The translations under genes and the position numbers were made by a program. The notes beneath the pieces are model-generated. The model saw nothing but the letters and a program-made list of their open reading frames with translations. It ran no database searches and was not told where the DNA came from. This document shows, piece after piece, positions 24,354 to 31,595 of a stretch of 64,000 nucleotides of DNA (position 1 is its first letter; each line of letters begins with the position of its first letter). This DNA is from Ewingella sp963519305. GTDB taxonomy: Bacteria; Pseudomonadota; Gammaproteobacteria; Enterobacterales; Enterobacteriaceae. Location: assembly GCA_963519305.1 (NCBI GenBank), contig CAUQMS010000001.1:1-64000 (forward strand), given 5' to 3'.

Positions 24354-24922
24354 TGTTCAAATATTCAGAAGAAACCCAAATCATAAAAGTGTATGACTTC
24401 TCCGCTATTACCGGTGAGTTAATTGGCCAAAGTGATGCAATGATCGCCCCAAATACTGGACTGCCCGCCAGATGCACCGATATTAAGCCTCCAAAATATA
24501 AAAGCGGTTACGTGGCCATTTTCGCGAATGGTGCGTGGTCGAGCATCGTTGATTTGCGCGGGAAGATTTTTTACAGCACAGAGACGGGCTACCCTACGAC
24601 TGTCACTGACCTAGGGCCATTACCAGAAAATGCAACTACCCAGGCACCGGCAACCCGTTTTGACCGCTGGGACGGCAAAGCCTGGGTAAAAGACGACACC
24701 GCCGAGCAGGTGCAACTTATCCAGGATGCCGACGCGCTCAAAAAAGAATTAATGAGCCGTGCTATGTTGCAAATCGACACGCTACACGATGCTGTCAATT
24801 TTGAGATGGCGTCTGATGATGAAACCGAGCAGCTGACTGCTTGGAAGAAATACCGTGTTTTACTCAATCGGATAGATGTTCAGAGCGCACCGGATATCAC
24901 GTGGCCAGAGGTGCCGCAATAA
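24353..24922 (+). CDS. Tail fibre assembly chaperone (Tfa)
   Basis: The 189-residue protein ends in the Caudo_TAP domain: LPENATTQAPATRFDRWDGKAWVKD, and LTAWKKYRVLLNRIDVQSAPDITWPEVPQ, the hallmark Tfa C-terminus. It helps trimerise the neighbouring fibre. The start overlaps the fibre stop (TAATG). Confidence 0.93.
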   Translation: MFKYSEETQIIKVYDFSAITGELIGQSDAMIAPNTGLPARCTDIKPPKYKSGYVAIFANGAWSSIVDLRGKIFYSTETGYPTTVTDLGPLPENATTQAPATRFDRWDGKAWVKDDTAEQVQLIQDADALKKELMSRAMLQIDTLHDAVNFEMASDDETEQLTAWKKYRVLLNRIDVQSAPDITWPEVPQ

Positions 24923-25644
24923 TGTGGCGTAAGGCAACCTTAAGTATCGGCCAAAACATGGTGGCGCTGACGTGTTCGGTGCTACCTGTGCATCCCTGGA
25001 TTTATGGTGTTGGCCAGGATGCAGGCGAGGGCAGCTATTTAAGCCCAAAGAATGCCACTAAGTATCTGGCCAGCAAGCTGGAAGGGGCGGGCGAGGAAAC
25101 CAGTGCCGTGGTGCTGATGGTTTGTGCCACCACGCACACTGACTTTATGAAGAACCTGGCGACGTTTTCGTCGGTTTTGCCGCTGCCGGTATTTTCTCAA
25201 GTTGCACGCCGGGCGCAGGAAGCAGCCCAGCTTGCGATCACAAAAATGCAGATCCCCGGCAAAGCGGCGGGCGGCTTGCCGCCTGCGGTGTCACTATCCA
25301 CCGCCACCAACCGCCTGGCCATCAATGCCCAGCGCATTGCCCAGGCCAAAGCTGAGGCGGCCATCGGGGCCAGCGTTAGCGGCCTGGTGTCGGCAATGTC
25401 TGATTTTGCCACTGCCCGTCGTTCAGCCCTGGCCGGTGTCACCCAGGCGTTGGCGGATTTACAGGGGAAAAGCGCTACCGCCTGGGTATTTACCGCCAAA
25501 GGGTCCCCGGCGTTTATCGCCAGTGAAATGCGCAAAAATATCCCACAGCAGGATGCCATCTTTACGCTGGCCACGCTGTTTTCTGGCCCGGATTTATCGC
25601 CATTGGAGGGCATGATAAATGACGATCACCACGCTGGCGCTTAA
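24922..25644 (+). CDS. Hypothetical HP1-group tail protein
   Basis: I do not recognise a named family. The ATG at 24922 (MWRKATLSIGQNMVALTCSVLP) overlaps the fibre-assembly stop and gives 240 residues; the longer frame from 24841 would run inside tfa. The middle is alanine-rich and helical (ARRAQEAAQLAITKM; AQAKAEAAIGASVSGLVSAMSDFATARRSALAGVTQALADL). Being between fibre and hub genes in the late operon, it is probably a structural tail or baseplate component. It overlaps the next gene by 26 bases. Confidence 0.72.
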   Translation: MWRKATLSIGQNMVALTCSVLPVHPWIYGVGQDAGEGSYLSPKNATKYLASKLEGAGEETSAVVLMVCATTHTDFMKNLATFSSVLPLPVFSQVARRAQEAAQLAITKMQIPGKAAGGLPPAVSLSTATNRLAINAQRIAQAKAEAAIGASVSGLVSAMSDFATARRSALAGVTQALADLQGKSATAWVFTAKGSPAFIASEMRKNIPQQDAIFTLATLFSGPDLSPLEGMINDDHHAGA

Positions 25645-26155
25645 CGGCGAAGCCATCCCGCTGATGAACCTTAAAGTTACGGCAACAATGCAGTTTCAGG
25701 AAAAAGACCAGTCCGGGCAATCCTCGAGCACGGCCACCGCTGAGCAAGGAACGAAAGCCAAGGAATTACGCATTTCCGGTATGGTGCCGTTTCGTGATGT
25801 GAAGGTGCTTAAGCGATTATTTGAACTGGCAGAAACCAAGGACGCCAGCGGTAAATTGCAAACCTACCGCGTAGCCAATCTGGCCGCCCAGGCGGTTAAC
25901 TTCCGGGAAGGGACATTCAGCGGGAATATTGACGCGCCACCGCAGGACGGAAAAATGGCCTGGCTGGTCACCTTCACGTTGCGCGAAAAGGGCAGCGTGG
26001 CCGAAAAGCGTGAAGCCCGCGCCGGGGGTAAAACGGCGGCCACTAAGCAGGGCGGAAAGGCTGGCGCTAATGGCGGTGCGGCGGCTGACGAAAAACTCAG
26101 TTGGTTTGAAAGCAAGGTGCTCAAACCCGTTAATGATGCGCTGGGGCCAGCATGA
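25619..26155 (+). CDS. Probable baseplate-complex protein (HP1 group)
   Basis: A 178-residue protein with a beta-rich N-terminal domain (MTITTLALNGEAIPLMNLKVTATMQFQEKDQSGQSS) and a Lys/Ala/Gly-rich linker before a short C-terminal helix. Similar proteins sit just upstream of the hub/spike gene in HP1-like phages. The N-terminal domain resembles tube-like or hub-adaptor proteins in style, but this is inference. It overlaps the hub gene by four bases. Confidence 0.62.
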   Translation: MTITTLALNGEAIPLMNLKVTATMQFQEKDQSGQSSSTATAEQGTKAKELRISGMVPFRDVKVLKRLFELAETKDASGKLQTYRVANLAAQAVNFREGTFSGNIDAPPQDGKMAWLVTFTLREKGSVAEKREARAGGKTAATKQGGKAGANGGAAADEKLSWFESKVLKPVNDALGPA

Positions 26156-27828
26156 AAACGGTCAAAAGATTATATCTGTCCAACACGGCCGCGCACCTGG
26201 TGGACGTCAATCTGGCACTGGAGTTGAGCGCGTGCGGTCGGGGATTTATCACTGCGCAAACGGATGAAGATTTTACCGGCAAACTGGTGCGTCTTGATAT
26301 TGGTTATCCCGATTTGGTGCTGCGCTGGTTCACCGGATATGTGGAGCGTTCGCAGCCTTCTGAATCGGGCTATCAGCGGCTTTTTGTCCGGGAGCTGGTC
26401 GGCATATTCGAACGCGCCTGGCCGTGTTCTTTCCAGCATCCAACCCTGCGCGATGTGGCCAAATGGCTGAGCGAGGAAAGCGGGCTTGAGTTTACCGTTC
26501 CTGCGGCGAGCTATGCCGACAAGCCGATCCCCCATTTCACCCACAGCGGCACCGGTTATCAACTTCTGGCCAGTCTGGGCCGTGCTTTCTCTATCAATGA
26601 TTATATTTGGTATCAGCTGCCTGATGGCGACGTGTTCGTGGGTAGTGCGGCGGATGCACTGTTTGCGGATAAGCCAGTGGAGATCCCCAGCGAATTTAGC
26701 CAGGGAACGGCGGCGGGCAACACCATGACCGTGCCGGTTATCCAAACTCTGCGCCCAGGTGTAGACGTGAACGGGCAGCGGTTAACCACGGTTCGGCTGC
26801 ATAACGATGATATGGCCATCACCTGGACGCCGCGCAATAAGGCCACCGGTCAGGCATTGCAGAAAACGCCTATTCAGCGCCAGGTTGAGGGGGCTTTTCC
26901 TGAGCTGGCCAGTGGTCTACATCTGCCGAAATTCGCCAGGGTAGAGGCAGCCAGCGAGGATGTGAGTAACGGAAATATTGCGGATCTCTATCGCCCCCGG
27001 TATGCCGTTGATTTGCAGCTGTTAGACGCAGACGGCAAACCGGCGAAGGATACCCCGATTTATCCGGCCGTGCCGTTGCCGTTGCCAATGGCGGGCAGTG
27101 AGTCCGGGATGTTCCAGTTTCCTCCCGTTGGCACGCTAGTAGAGGTGGGCTTTAACGAGGGGAGACCAGATAAACCCTTTGTTCGCCAAACGATGGCCCA
27201 GGGCAACAGCTTGCCCGCAGTCAAACCCGGAGAGCAGTTACAGCAGCAACGTGATGGTGTATCCCAGCGCGTGACGGTGGCAGGGGATTGGGAGCGCCAG
27301 ACAGACCAGACGATCAGTGAGTCTTCCATGCGTCGCGTTATCCAGGCCGATGAGGAAACCCGCACACTGGTAGCCCGTGAAACCGCCATTCAGGCCACGG
27401 ATAAAACCATTGTGCTGGGTACGTATAAGCTTTTGGCCGGTGCAGTGCAGCAGGTTGCCCAGGGGGATTTTAGCCTGGCTACTCAGGCCAACTATGTGGC
27501 CAGCATTCAGGGCAATGCCACTACCGACGTGATCGGCGATAGCGCGGTGAACATAGCGGGCCAACTGGTTGAGAGGGTCGGCCAATTACGCAGTAGCGTG
27601 GCGGCTGTGCGCCAGGAAGTGATTGCACCTGTGGTGTGGATTGGCAGCCAAAGTATTAATGTCTGTCAGCTGATGCTTGAAACCCTGGACGTGGTGAGGC
27701 AGCTGGCAGTACTGACGGCGGCGCACTCTCATAACAACACCGGCACACCGTTAAACGCATTGGCCATCACAGACACCGGTGCCAAAGCAACCGCGTTAAA
27801 AGAGAAATACGACCCCGTTATTGGTTAA
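26152..27828 (+). CDS. Baseplate hub/spike protein (gpD- and gpV-like regions)
   Basis: This 558-residue protein seems to combine two P2 roles. The N-terminal part is hub-like (VDVNLALELSACGRGFITAQTDEDFTGKLVRLDIGY...VRELVGIFER). Residues about 290-345 look like an OB-fold spike domain (PLPMAGSESGMFQFPPVGTLVEVGFNEGRPDKPFVRQTM). A repetitive region then leads to an AHSHNNTGTPLN end that may bind metal at the tip. Such single-chain VgrG-like hubs occur in HP1-type phages. It is the last late structural gene. Confidence 0.78.
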   Translation: MKTVKRLYLSNTAAHLVDVNLALELSACGRGFITAQTDEDFTGKLVRLDIGYPDLVLRWFTGYVERSQPSESGYQRLFVRELVGIFERAWPCSFQHPTLRDVAKWLSEESGLEFTVPAASYADKPIPHFTHSGTGYQLLASLGRAFSINDYIWYQLPDGDVFVGSAADALFADKPVEIPSEFSQGTAAGNTMTVPVIQTLRPGVDVNGQRLTTVRLHNDDMAITWTPRNKATGQALQKTPIQRQVEGAFPELASGLHLPKFARVEAASEDVSNGNIADLYRPRYAVDLQLLDADGKPAKDTPIYPAVPLPLPMAGSESGMFQFPPVGTLVEVGFNEGRPDKPFVRQTMAQGNSLPAVKPGEQLQQQRDGVSQRVTVAGDWERQTDQTISESSMRRVIQADEETRTLVARETAIQATDKTIVLGTYKLLAGAVQQVAQGDFSLATQANYVASIQGNATTDVIGDSAVNIAGQLVERVGQLRSSVAAVRQEVIAPVVWIGSQSINVCQLMLETLDVVRQLAVLTAAHSHNNTGTPLNALAITDTGAKATALKEKYDPVIG

Positions 27829-27921
27829 TTTAACAAGTACATATTATTCAATGGCCTGCGTACCAACGCGGAAATTTCAGGCATGGTAAAATAGAGCTTG
27901 AACACTAACGAGGTTTAAAAA

Positions 27922-28215
27922 ATGAATATTGAACGAACTATTATTTCAGACTGTATGGCTTCACGTTTGGTAAACGATAAACAAAGAAGCGCTTTGTCCG
28001 CATGGTTAGCTCTTATTGTTGATAGTCGTATTCCTAAACCACTCCCCATGTCAGCGTTTAATATTGATGCTGATTTAGAGTTGGAAAGGCTGTTCATTGA
28101 GATGTGCCTACTAAAAGAAGTAGTTAGTTCACAAGGAAGTGATGGGGGTTTCTTGGTGGATTCGCTCACAGCAAGAGGTGAGTTGAGTTACTCTCGTCTC
28201 ATAAGCGTGAAATAA
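27922..28215 (+). CDS. Small hypothetical moron gene
   Basis: Not recognised. The 97-residue protein (MNIERTIISDCMASRLVNDKQRS...) has no membrane or DNA-binding signature. It has its own ribosome binding site (ACGAGG), lies 93 bases after the last structural gene and is followed at once by an intrinsic terminator, as an independently transcribed moron would be. A TAAAAT at about 27887 could be its -10. Confidence 0.55.
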   Translation: MNIERTIISDCMASRLVNDKQRSALSAWLALIVDSRIPKPLPMSAFNIDADLELERLFIEMCLLKEVVSSQGSDGGFLVDSLTARGELSYSRLISVK

Positions 28216-28224
28216 TTTTATATA

Positions 28225-28245
28225 CCCGCCGCGTGCGGGTTTTTT
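28225..28245 (+). terminator. Intrinsic terminator closing the late region
   Basis: CCCGC-CGCGT-GCGGG (28225-28239) followed by six T. It lies 10 bases beyond the small hypothetical gene and would also stop read-through from the tail operon. Confidence 0.88.
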
Positions 28246-28738
28246 ATTGCCACTAAATAACCCGCATCAATCGCACGTAGCGCCGTGCAGCTTCCCATCC
28301 AATGCCCTGAACCCTTTCAAAACGATCAAGCCGTCTGAGTGAGCCAGTGCAGCCACGCGCCCACGAAACAAAGCAAGACCAGACGGAAATTGCACTACAC
28401 CGCACCCGCCTGCGGCTTTTGCGTCAGTTATTTTTTTCAGTTTCAGTTTTCTACAAACCATAGCGCCAGCCCGCGCCGTGTCTGGGGGGCTGCCGTCATT
28501 CCCAAACTGAAAAGAATGAAAAGAATTTCAGTAAATTACAGTTTGCTGGATCTCCAGAGGATCGAGTAATAATTACAGGCAACTGAAATTAAAGGGTTTT
28601 GTCTTCTTTTTGTCAGATAAGCGGATCGCTAGGAAGATCAAATTCGTGAGCCGTTGAGGTGAGGATAGGCCAGATGTGGCGCGGCCTGTAAGAGATTTAC
28701 AGACATTTTGTAAAACTGAAATTTGTGGAGTTGATGTA
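28246..28738. other. Non-coding segment with ACTGAAA cluster; possible cos region
   Basis: No convincing gene lies here. Six copies of the heptamer ACTGAAA or its complement occur at 28435, 28441, 28506, 28526, 28582 and 28715; in 290 bp chance would give almost none. The left part is G/C-rich. In HP1-type phages cos lies between the right end of the late genes and attP, which is this position, so terminase-binding sites are a reasonable guess. Two overlapping opposite ORFs (28267-28461 minus and 28339-28569 plus) lack ribosome binding sites and I do not call them. Confidence 0.4.
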
Positions 28739-28754
28739 CTGTAATTATATACAG
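28739..28754. promoter_or_regulatory. LexA (SOS) box with promoter
   Basis: CTGTAATTATATACAG is a perfect CTG-N10-CAG SOS box. It lies between TTGATG (28731-28736) and TAAAAT (28755-28760), an acceptable sigma-70 promoter with an 18-bp spacer, so LexA would block polymerase directly. The gene starts 50 bp downstream. Confidence 0.87.
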
Positions 28755-28803
28755 TAAAATTAATTATCAGACGACAGAGCAAAAGCGACAAAAGGGGGAT
28801 TTT

Positions 28804-29043
28804 ATGCGGTCGATGAAAATTTGCAGTGCGATGATTTATTTCATGGCGAGAGGGGAAAGACTGACGAAGGAGCAAGTTTACGGGCAGCAGGGTAATCCTG
28901 TTTATGCGATCTGGCCAGTGGGGAAGCTATGGGGTGTGGCATATCACAACGGTAAAAGGTGGGCGTCTCTGTCATACGTACCGCAGAGAACTGAGCGAGG
29001 TGCTTACGATTGTGCGATAGCGCATTATTACAAATCCTTTTAA
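28804..29043 (+). CDS. Second SOS-controlled small prophage protein
   Basis: The ATG at 28804 is preceded by AAGGGGG at good spacing. The 79-residue basic protein (MRSMKICSAMIYFMARGERLTKEQVYGQQGNP...) has the look of a compact beta-rich fold (VYAIWPVGKLWGVAYHNGKRWASLSYV). I do not recognise a family. Being under a LexA box and alone in its transcript suggests an SOS-induced function in lysis/lysogeny choice or host takeover. It is separate in sequence from the other SOS gene at 7598. Confidence 0.6.
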   Translation: MRSMKICSAMIYFMARGERLTKEQVYGQQGNPVYAIWPVGKLWGVAYHNGKRWASLSYVPQRTERGAYDCAIAHYYKSF

Positions 29044-29120
29044 CTTCGAACAGATCCAGTGTAGACCTTGATAAGGTGGCAAATGGACGCATACCGAGTA
29101 AAAAAATCCCTTCACCGGCA

Positions 29121-29141
29121 AGCCACCTATGAAAGGTGGCT
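29121..29141. terminator. Hairpin between convergent moron genes
   Basis: AGCCACC-TATGAAA-GGTGGCT is a perfect 7-bp stem between the SOS gene (ending 29043) and the leftward Abi gene (ending 29181). It could terminate both transcripts, but neither side has a strong T run. Confidence 0.4.
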
Positions 29142-29180
29142 TCTCGCTAAAACCCTCGAATTTCATTTAGAAATCATTTA

Positions 29181-29990
29181 CTACCTGCTATGGGTTAGTT
29201 TCTCTTCCCACGACTCTAAAATAAACATGGTCAATGTGTGGGCTGCGTTAATGGCTAATCGCGCATGCCGAGGCTTGAGAGTGTAGATTTTTCTACTTGC
29301 GCCGTGAGCCGAACTTGCATGTGTTCTAAGCGCACCTATGCCATCAGTTATCGAATAAAGCCCGCTTAAAATGCGCTTAAGGTCCTCATCCTCTATGGTT
29401 TTAGTATCCATTCCTAATGAATCTCGCACTACTTTCCATAAACCCTGTAGGTCTTGTTTGGCAGGCGGTGCTATGCCCTCATCTGCAATATAAATTTTGA
29501 AAGTAGATTCAATAATGTTACATGCGGCAGATACGGCTTCACGGGGATCAGAGTGTAGGTTGTCGAAAGCGCGCTTAAATTCCATTTCAACCGCAGGCAG
29601 ATTTCGTTTTTTTATTGCGTCTTGAAGTTGAACTGAGGTGATAGATTGTCCATCAACGATAGTACCGCCAGTTAAATATCTGAATCCATATTTCCCCAGC
29701 ATTTCGTGCATTTTATCAACAAACTCTGTTGATGGCTTCGCCCAAAAGGTTTCATTTGGAGGCGTTTCCATGTAACCCTCAATCAGCTTACCCAAGATTG
29801 AAAGGGGTTCATCACATTCTTTATTAATGCGCCTAAGCCATTCAAGTGCTTTAGCAGTCTTGGAGCCTTCAGGAGGTTCGCCGGGAGCGTCAGAGTAAGC
29901 AAATAAGCTATCTAAGGTTGCATGAGTTTCAACACGTGAAATTTGATCTGCACATACAGAGATGATTGGTTGAGGAATTAGCTTACCCAT
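29181..29990 (-). CDS. Abortive infection protein (Abi_C domain)
   Basis: The 269-residue protein ends in the Abi_C domain associated with phage exclusion. The diagnostic parts are in the C-terminal 120 residues: DPREAVSAACNIIESTFKIYI, LQGLWKVVRDSLGM, GLYSITDGIGALRTHASSAHG and PRHARLAINAAHTLTMFILESW. The N-terminal half is unassigned and may be the sensor or effector. AAAGGAAAA precedes the ATG. The gene is monocistronic, leftward and sits between the SOS gene and the attachment site, the usual moron position. A role in excluding rival phages is inferred from the family; the mechanism is unknown. Confidence 0.8.
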   Translation of the reverse strand: MGKLIPQPIISVCADQISRVETHATLDSLFAYSDAPGEPPEGSKTAKALEWLRRINKECDEPLSILGKLIEGYMETPPNETFWAKPSTEFVDKMHEMLGKYGFRYLTGGTIVDGQSITSVQLQDAIKKRNLPAVEMEFKRAFDNLHSDPREAVSAACNIIESTFKIYIADEGIAPPAKQDLQGLWKVVRDSLGMDTKTIEDEDLKRILSGLYSITDGIGALRTHASSAHGASRKIYTLKPRHARLAINAAHTLTMFILESWEEKLTHSR

Positions 29991-30067
29991 TACAACTTTT
30001 CCTTTTGTAGTTGCTTTCTAGTAGAGGCTTTTAGAACGCTCGATGGACGTAATGTGGACATAGAAAG

Positions 30068-30099
30068 AAAAAAGGGGTCACGCTTTCACGTAACCCCTT
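30068..30099 (-). terminator. Phage-supplied replacement terminator for ssrA
   Basis: On the minus strand AGGGGTTACG-TGAAAG-CGTGACCCCT, with one G-T pair, is followed by six T. It lies eight bases beyond the tmRNA 3' end, inside the prophage. Its sequence differs from the original ssrA terminator at 368-403, so the phage attachment region brought its own. Confidence 0.85.
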
Positions 30100-30106
30100 G
30101 TTCTAA

Positions 30107-30152
30107 TTGGTGGAGCTGGGGGGATTTGAACCCCCGTCCGAAATTACTACAC
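30107..30152. repeat. Prophage attachment site, ssrA-proximal copy
   Basis: This 46-bp segment is identical to 446-491 and forms the 3' end of the intact tmRNA gene. Because the phage carries the same bases, integration leaves ssrA whole. Confidence 0.93.
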
Positions 30153-30471
30153 CGTCGGCACTACATGCTTAGTCCAATCTTTACATTCGCCGGTCAGCTG
30201 CGGATGGACACGCCACTAACAAACTAGCCTGATTGGATTTAACGCTTCAGCCCCAGGCAGGACATCCACGCGATCTCTTTTGGGTTTGACCTCTCTTGAT
30301 CCCCGTCCTAAGAGCGGAGGCTAGGGAGAGAGGGCTCTGAGCAGGTTATTAAGCTGCTAGTGCGTAGTTTTCGTCGTTTGCAACTATTTTTTTGCGGCTT
30401 TTTACGAGGCAAACCGCCCCTCGGCATGCTCCTTGGGCTTCGCAAATCCCGTCGAATCCAGAATCAGCCCC
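30108..30471 (-). ncRNA. ssrA: Transfer-messenger RNA (tmRNA)
   Basis: The 364-nt RNA frees stalled ribosomes and tags incomplete proteins. The 5' end GGGGCTGATTCTGGATTCGA and the 3' end with encoded CCA pair as the tRNA-like domain. The tag frame reads GCA AAC GAC GAA AAC TAC GCA CTA GCA GCT then two stops, giving ANDENYALAA. It lies beside smpB, its protein partner. The 3' end serves as the prophage target, and its own terminator has been separated by the insertion. Confidence 0.97.
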
Positions 30472-30478
30472 AAGTACT

Positions 30479-30491
30479 ATTGAACACTATA
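30479..30491 (-). promoter_or_regulatory. ssrA promoter -10 element
   Basis: On the minus strand TATAGT (30486-30491) would start transcription about eight bases upstream of the mature 5' end, matching the short RNase P-removed leader known in E. coli. The -35 region near 30510 is weak and overlaps the smpB terminator hairpin. Confidence 0.5.
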
Positions 30492-30495
30492 TCAG

Positions 30496-30527
30496 AAAAT
30501 AGGTCCGCTAAGCCAGTAGCTTAGCGG
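30496..30527 (-). terminator. smpB terminator hairpin
   Basis: On the minus strand CCGCTAAGC-TACTG-GCTTAGCGG is a perfect 9-bp stem that includes the smpB stop codon, followed by ACCTATTTTC. The T run is imperfect, so termination may be partial. Confidence 0.6.
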
Positions 30528-31003
30528 CTTGAGTTCTTCATGATTCGCGCTTTGTCTACTTTCCACTCACGATCTTTAATGTTGTCCCGTTTGTCGTGTT
30601 CTTTCTTACCTTTGGCAAGGCCAATTTTGACTTTGCTCCATGCATTTTTCCAATACATGGACAGGGCGACAACGGTGTAACCATCACGGCTGACTTTACC
30701 GAACAACGTTTCTAATTCACGTTTGTTAAGTAGCAATTTTCGTGTGCGGGTTGGGTCACAGACAACATGACTGGATGCAACACTCAATGGCTGGATGGTT
30801 GCGCCAAAGAGATAGGCTTCTCCATCCCTGAATGTGACGTAGCTGTCAGTGATGTTCGCTTTGCCAGCGCGCATCGATTTGACTTCCCATCCTTGCAAAG
30901 CAAGCCCCGCCTCGATCTCTTCTTCAATGAAGTATTCATGGCGAGCGCGTTTGTTCATCGCAATGGTTGCGGAACCGGGTTTATGTGCTTTTTTATTTGT
31001 CAT
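30521..31003 (-). CDS. smpB: tmRNA-binding protein SmpB
   Basis: SmpB binds the tRNA-like end of tmRNA and places it in the empty A site of stalled ribosomes. The 160-residue product begins MTNKKAHKPGSATIAMNKRARHEYFIEE and contains GLALQGWEVKSMRAGKANI, with the basic C-terminal tail KDREWKVDKARIMK that enters the mRNA channel. I chose the start at 31003 to match the family; an upstream ATG at 31048 adds 15 unlikely residues. It is transcribed in the same direction as ssrA, 50 bases upstream. Confidence 0.96.
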   Translation of the reverse strand: MTNKKAHKPGSATIAMNKRARHEYFIEEEIEAGLALQGWEVKSMRAGKANITDSYVTFRDGEAYLFGATIQPLSVASSHVVCDPTRTRKLLLNKRELETLFGKVSRDGYTVVALSMYWKNAWSKVKIGLAKGKKEHDKRDNIKDREWKVDKARIMKNSSR

Positions 31004-31160
31004 AGTGATACTTATTATACTGTAAGCGTTGGCGAATGAAATCCCCACCGGTCAACAGCCTGAGGATTTTGGCCATTGTTGCTATAGCGGCCAGGTAGTT
31101 TTTTGTCTCAAGGTGGATAAATGGTATGATTTGTACGATTTATGACACCTGGAAAATGAT

Positions 31161-31595
31161 ATGCCACAGATAAGTCGTTCTGCGCTTGTGCCGTTCAGCG
31201 TGGAGCAGATGTACAATTTAGTAAACGATGTCGATGCTTATCCGCAATTTTTGCCGGGCTGTACCGGTAGCCGTATTTTAGAAAAAAGCCCCGATTCAAT
31301 GATTGCCGCAGTGGATGTTTCCAAAGCGGGTATCAGCAAAACGTTCACAACTCGAAATACGCTGATCAATAATCAGCGCATTGATATGCAATTGGTTGAT
31401 GGGCCATTTCGTAAGTTGATGGGCGGCTGGAATTTCATCGCGCTCAGCCCCGAGGCCTGTAAGGTCGAACTCAATCTGGATTTCGAATTTACCAATAAAT
31501 TGATTGAGCTGGCATTCGGTAAGATTTTCAAAGAGCTGGCCGGTAGCATGGTACAGGCTTTCACTGTGCGCGCCAAAGAGGTTTATAGTGTCTGA
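31161..31595 (+). CDS. ratA: RatA, START-domain protein
   Basis: RatA is a START/polyketide-cyclase fold protein reported in E. coli as a toxin that binds the 50S subunit; relatives (Coq10) bind ubiquinone. The 144 residues are colinear with the family: MPQISRSALVPFSVEQMYNLVNDVDAYPQFLPGCTGSRIL and GGWNFIALSPEACKVELNLDFEF. Divergent from smpB and overlapping ratB by eight bases. The toxin role is literature knowledge; a quinone-related role is equally plausible. Confidence 0.92.
   Translation: MPQISRSALVPFSVEQMYNLVNDVDAYPQFLPGCTGSRILEKSPDSMIAAVDVSKAGISKTFTTRNTLINNQRIDMQLVDGPFRKLMGGWNFIALSPEACKVELNLDFEFTNKLIELAFGKIFKELAGSMVQAFTVRAKEVYSV

Larger units (their letters stand above)
446..30152. mobile_element. 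P2-superfamily prophage in ssrA (186-like control, HP1-like tail)
   Basis: The element is bounded by 46-bp direct repeats and is about 29.7 kb long. Integration and lysogeny genes (int, cI, apl, cII) and the rolling-circle gene A resemble phage 186/P2. Head genes follow the P2 plan (Q, P, O, N, M, L). Tail genes with DUF2586 sheath, DUF2597 tube and DUF2590 proteins resemble the HP1/K139 group. All expected modules are present with open reading frames, so the prophage may be inducible. Accessory cargo lies at the right end. I saw no obvious inactivating mutation, but functionality cannot be judged from sequence alone. Confidence 0.93.

Noticed and set aside
24841..25644. Start at 24841 for the gene after tfa
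   Set aside because: It would read 81 bases in another frame inside tfa; the ATG at 24922 overlaps the tfa stop in the usual phage manner.
28267..28461. Minus-strand 64-codon ORF at the right end of the prophage
   Set aside because: No ribosome binding site precedes it, it overlaps another ORF in the opposite direction, and it lies in the segment with motif repeats; left uncalled.
28686..28702. CTGTAA-N5-TTACAG as a further LexA box
   Set aside because: The CTG to CAG distance is 11 rather than 10 bases, and no gene start is suitably placed; the perfect box at 28739 explains the regulation.
29068..29286. Plus-strand 72-codon ORF between the SOS gene and the Abi gene
   Set aside because: It overlaps the 3' end of the Abi gene on the opposite strand, has no ribosome binding site and crosses the hairpin at 29121-29141.
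30521..31048. Longer start for smpB at 31048
   Set aside because: The extra 15 residues do not resemble SmpB, and the family start MTNKKAHKPG at 31003 gives the expected 160 residues.
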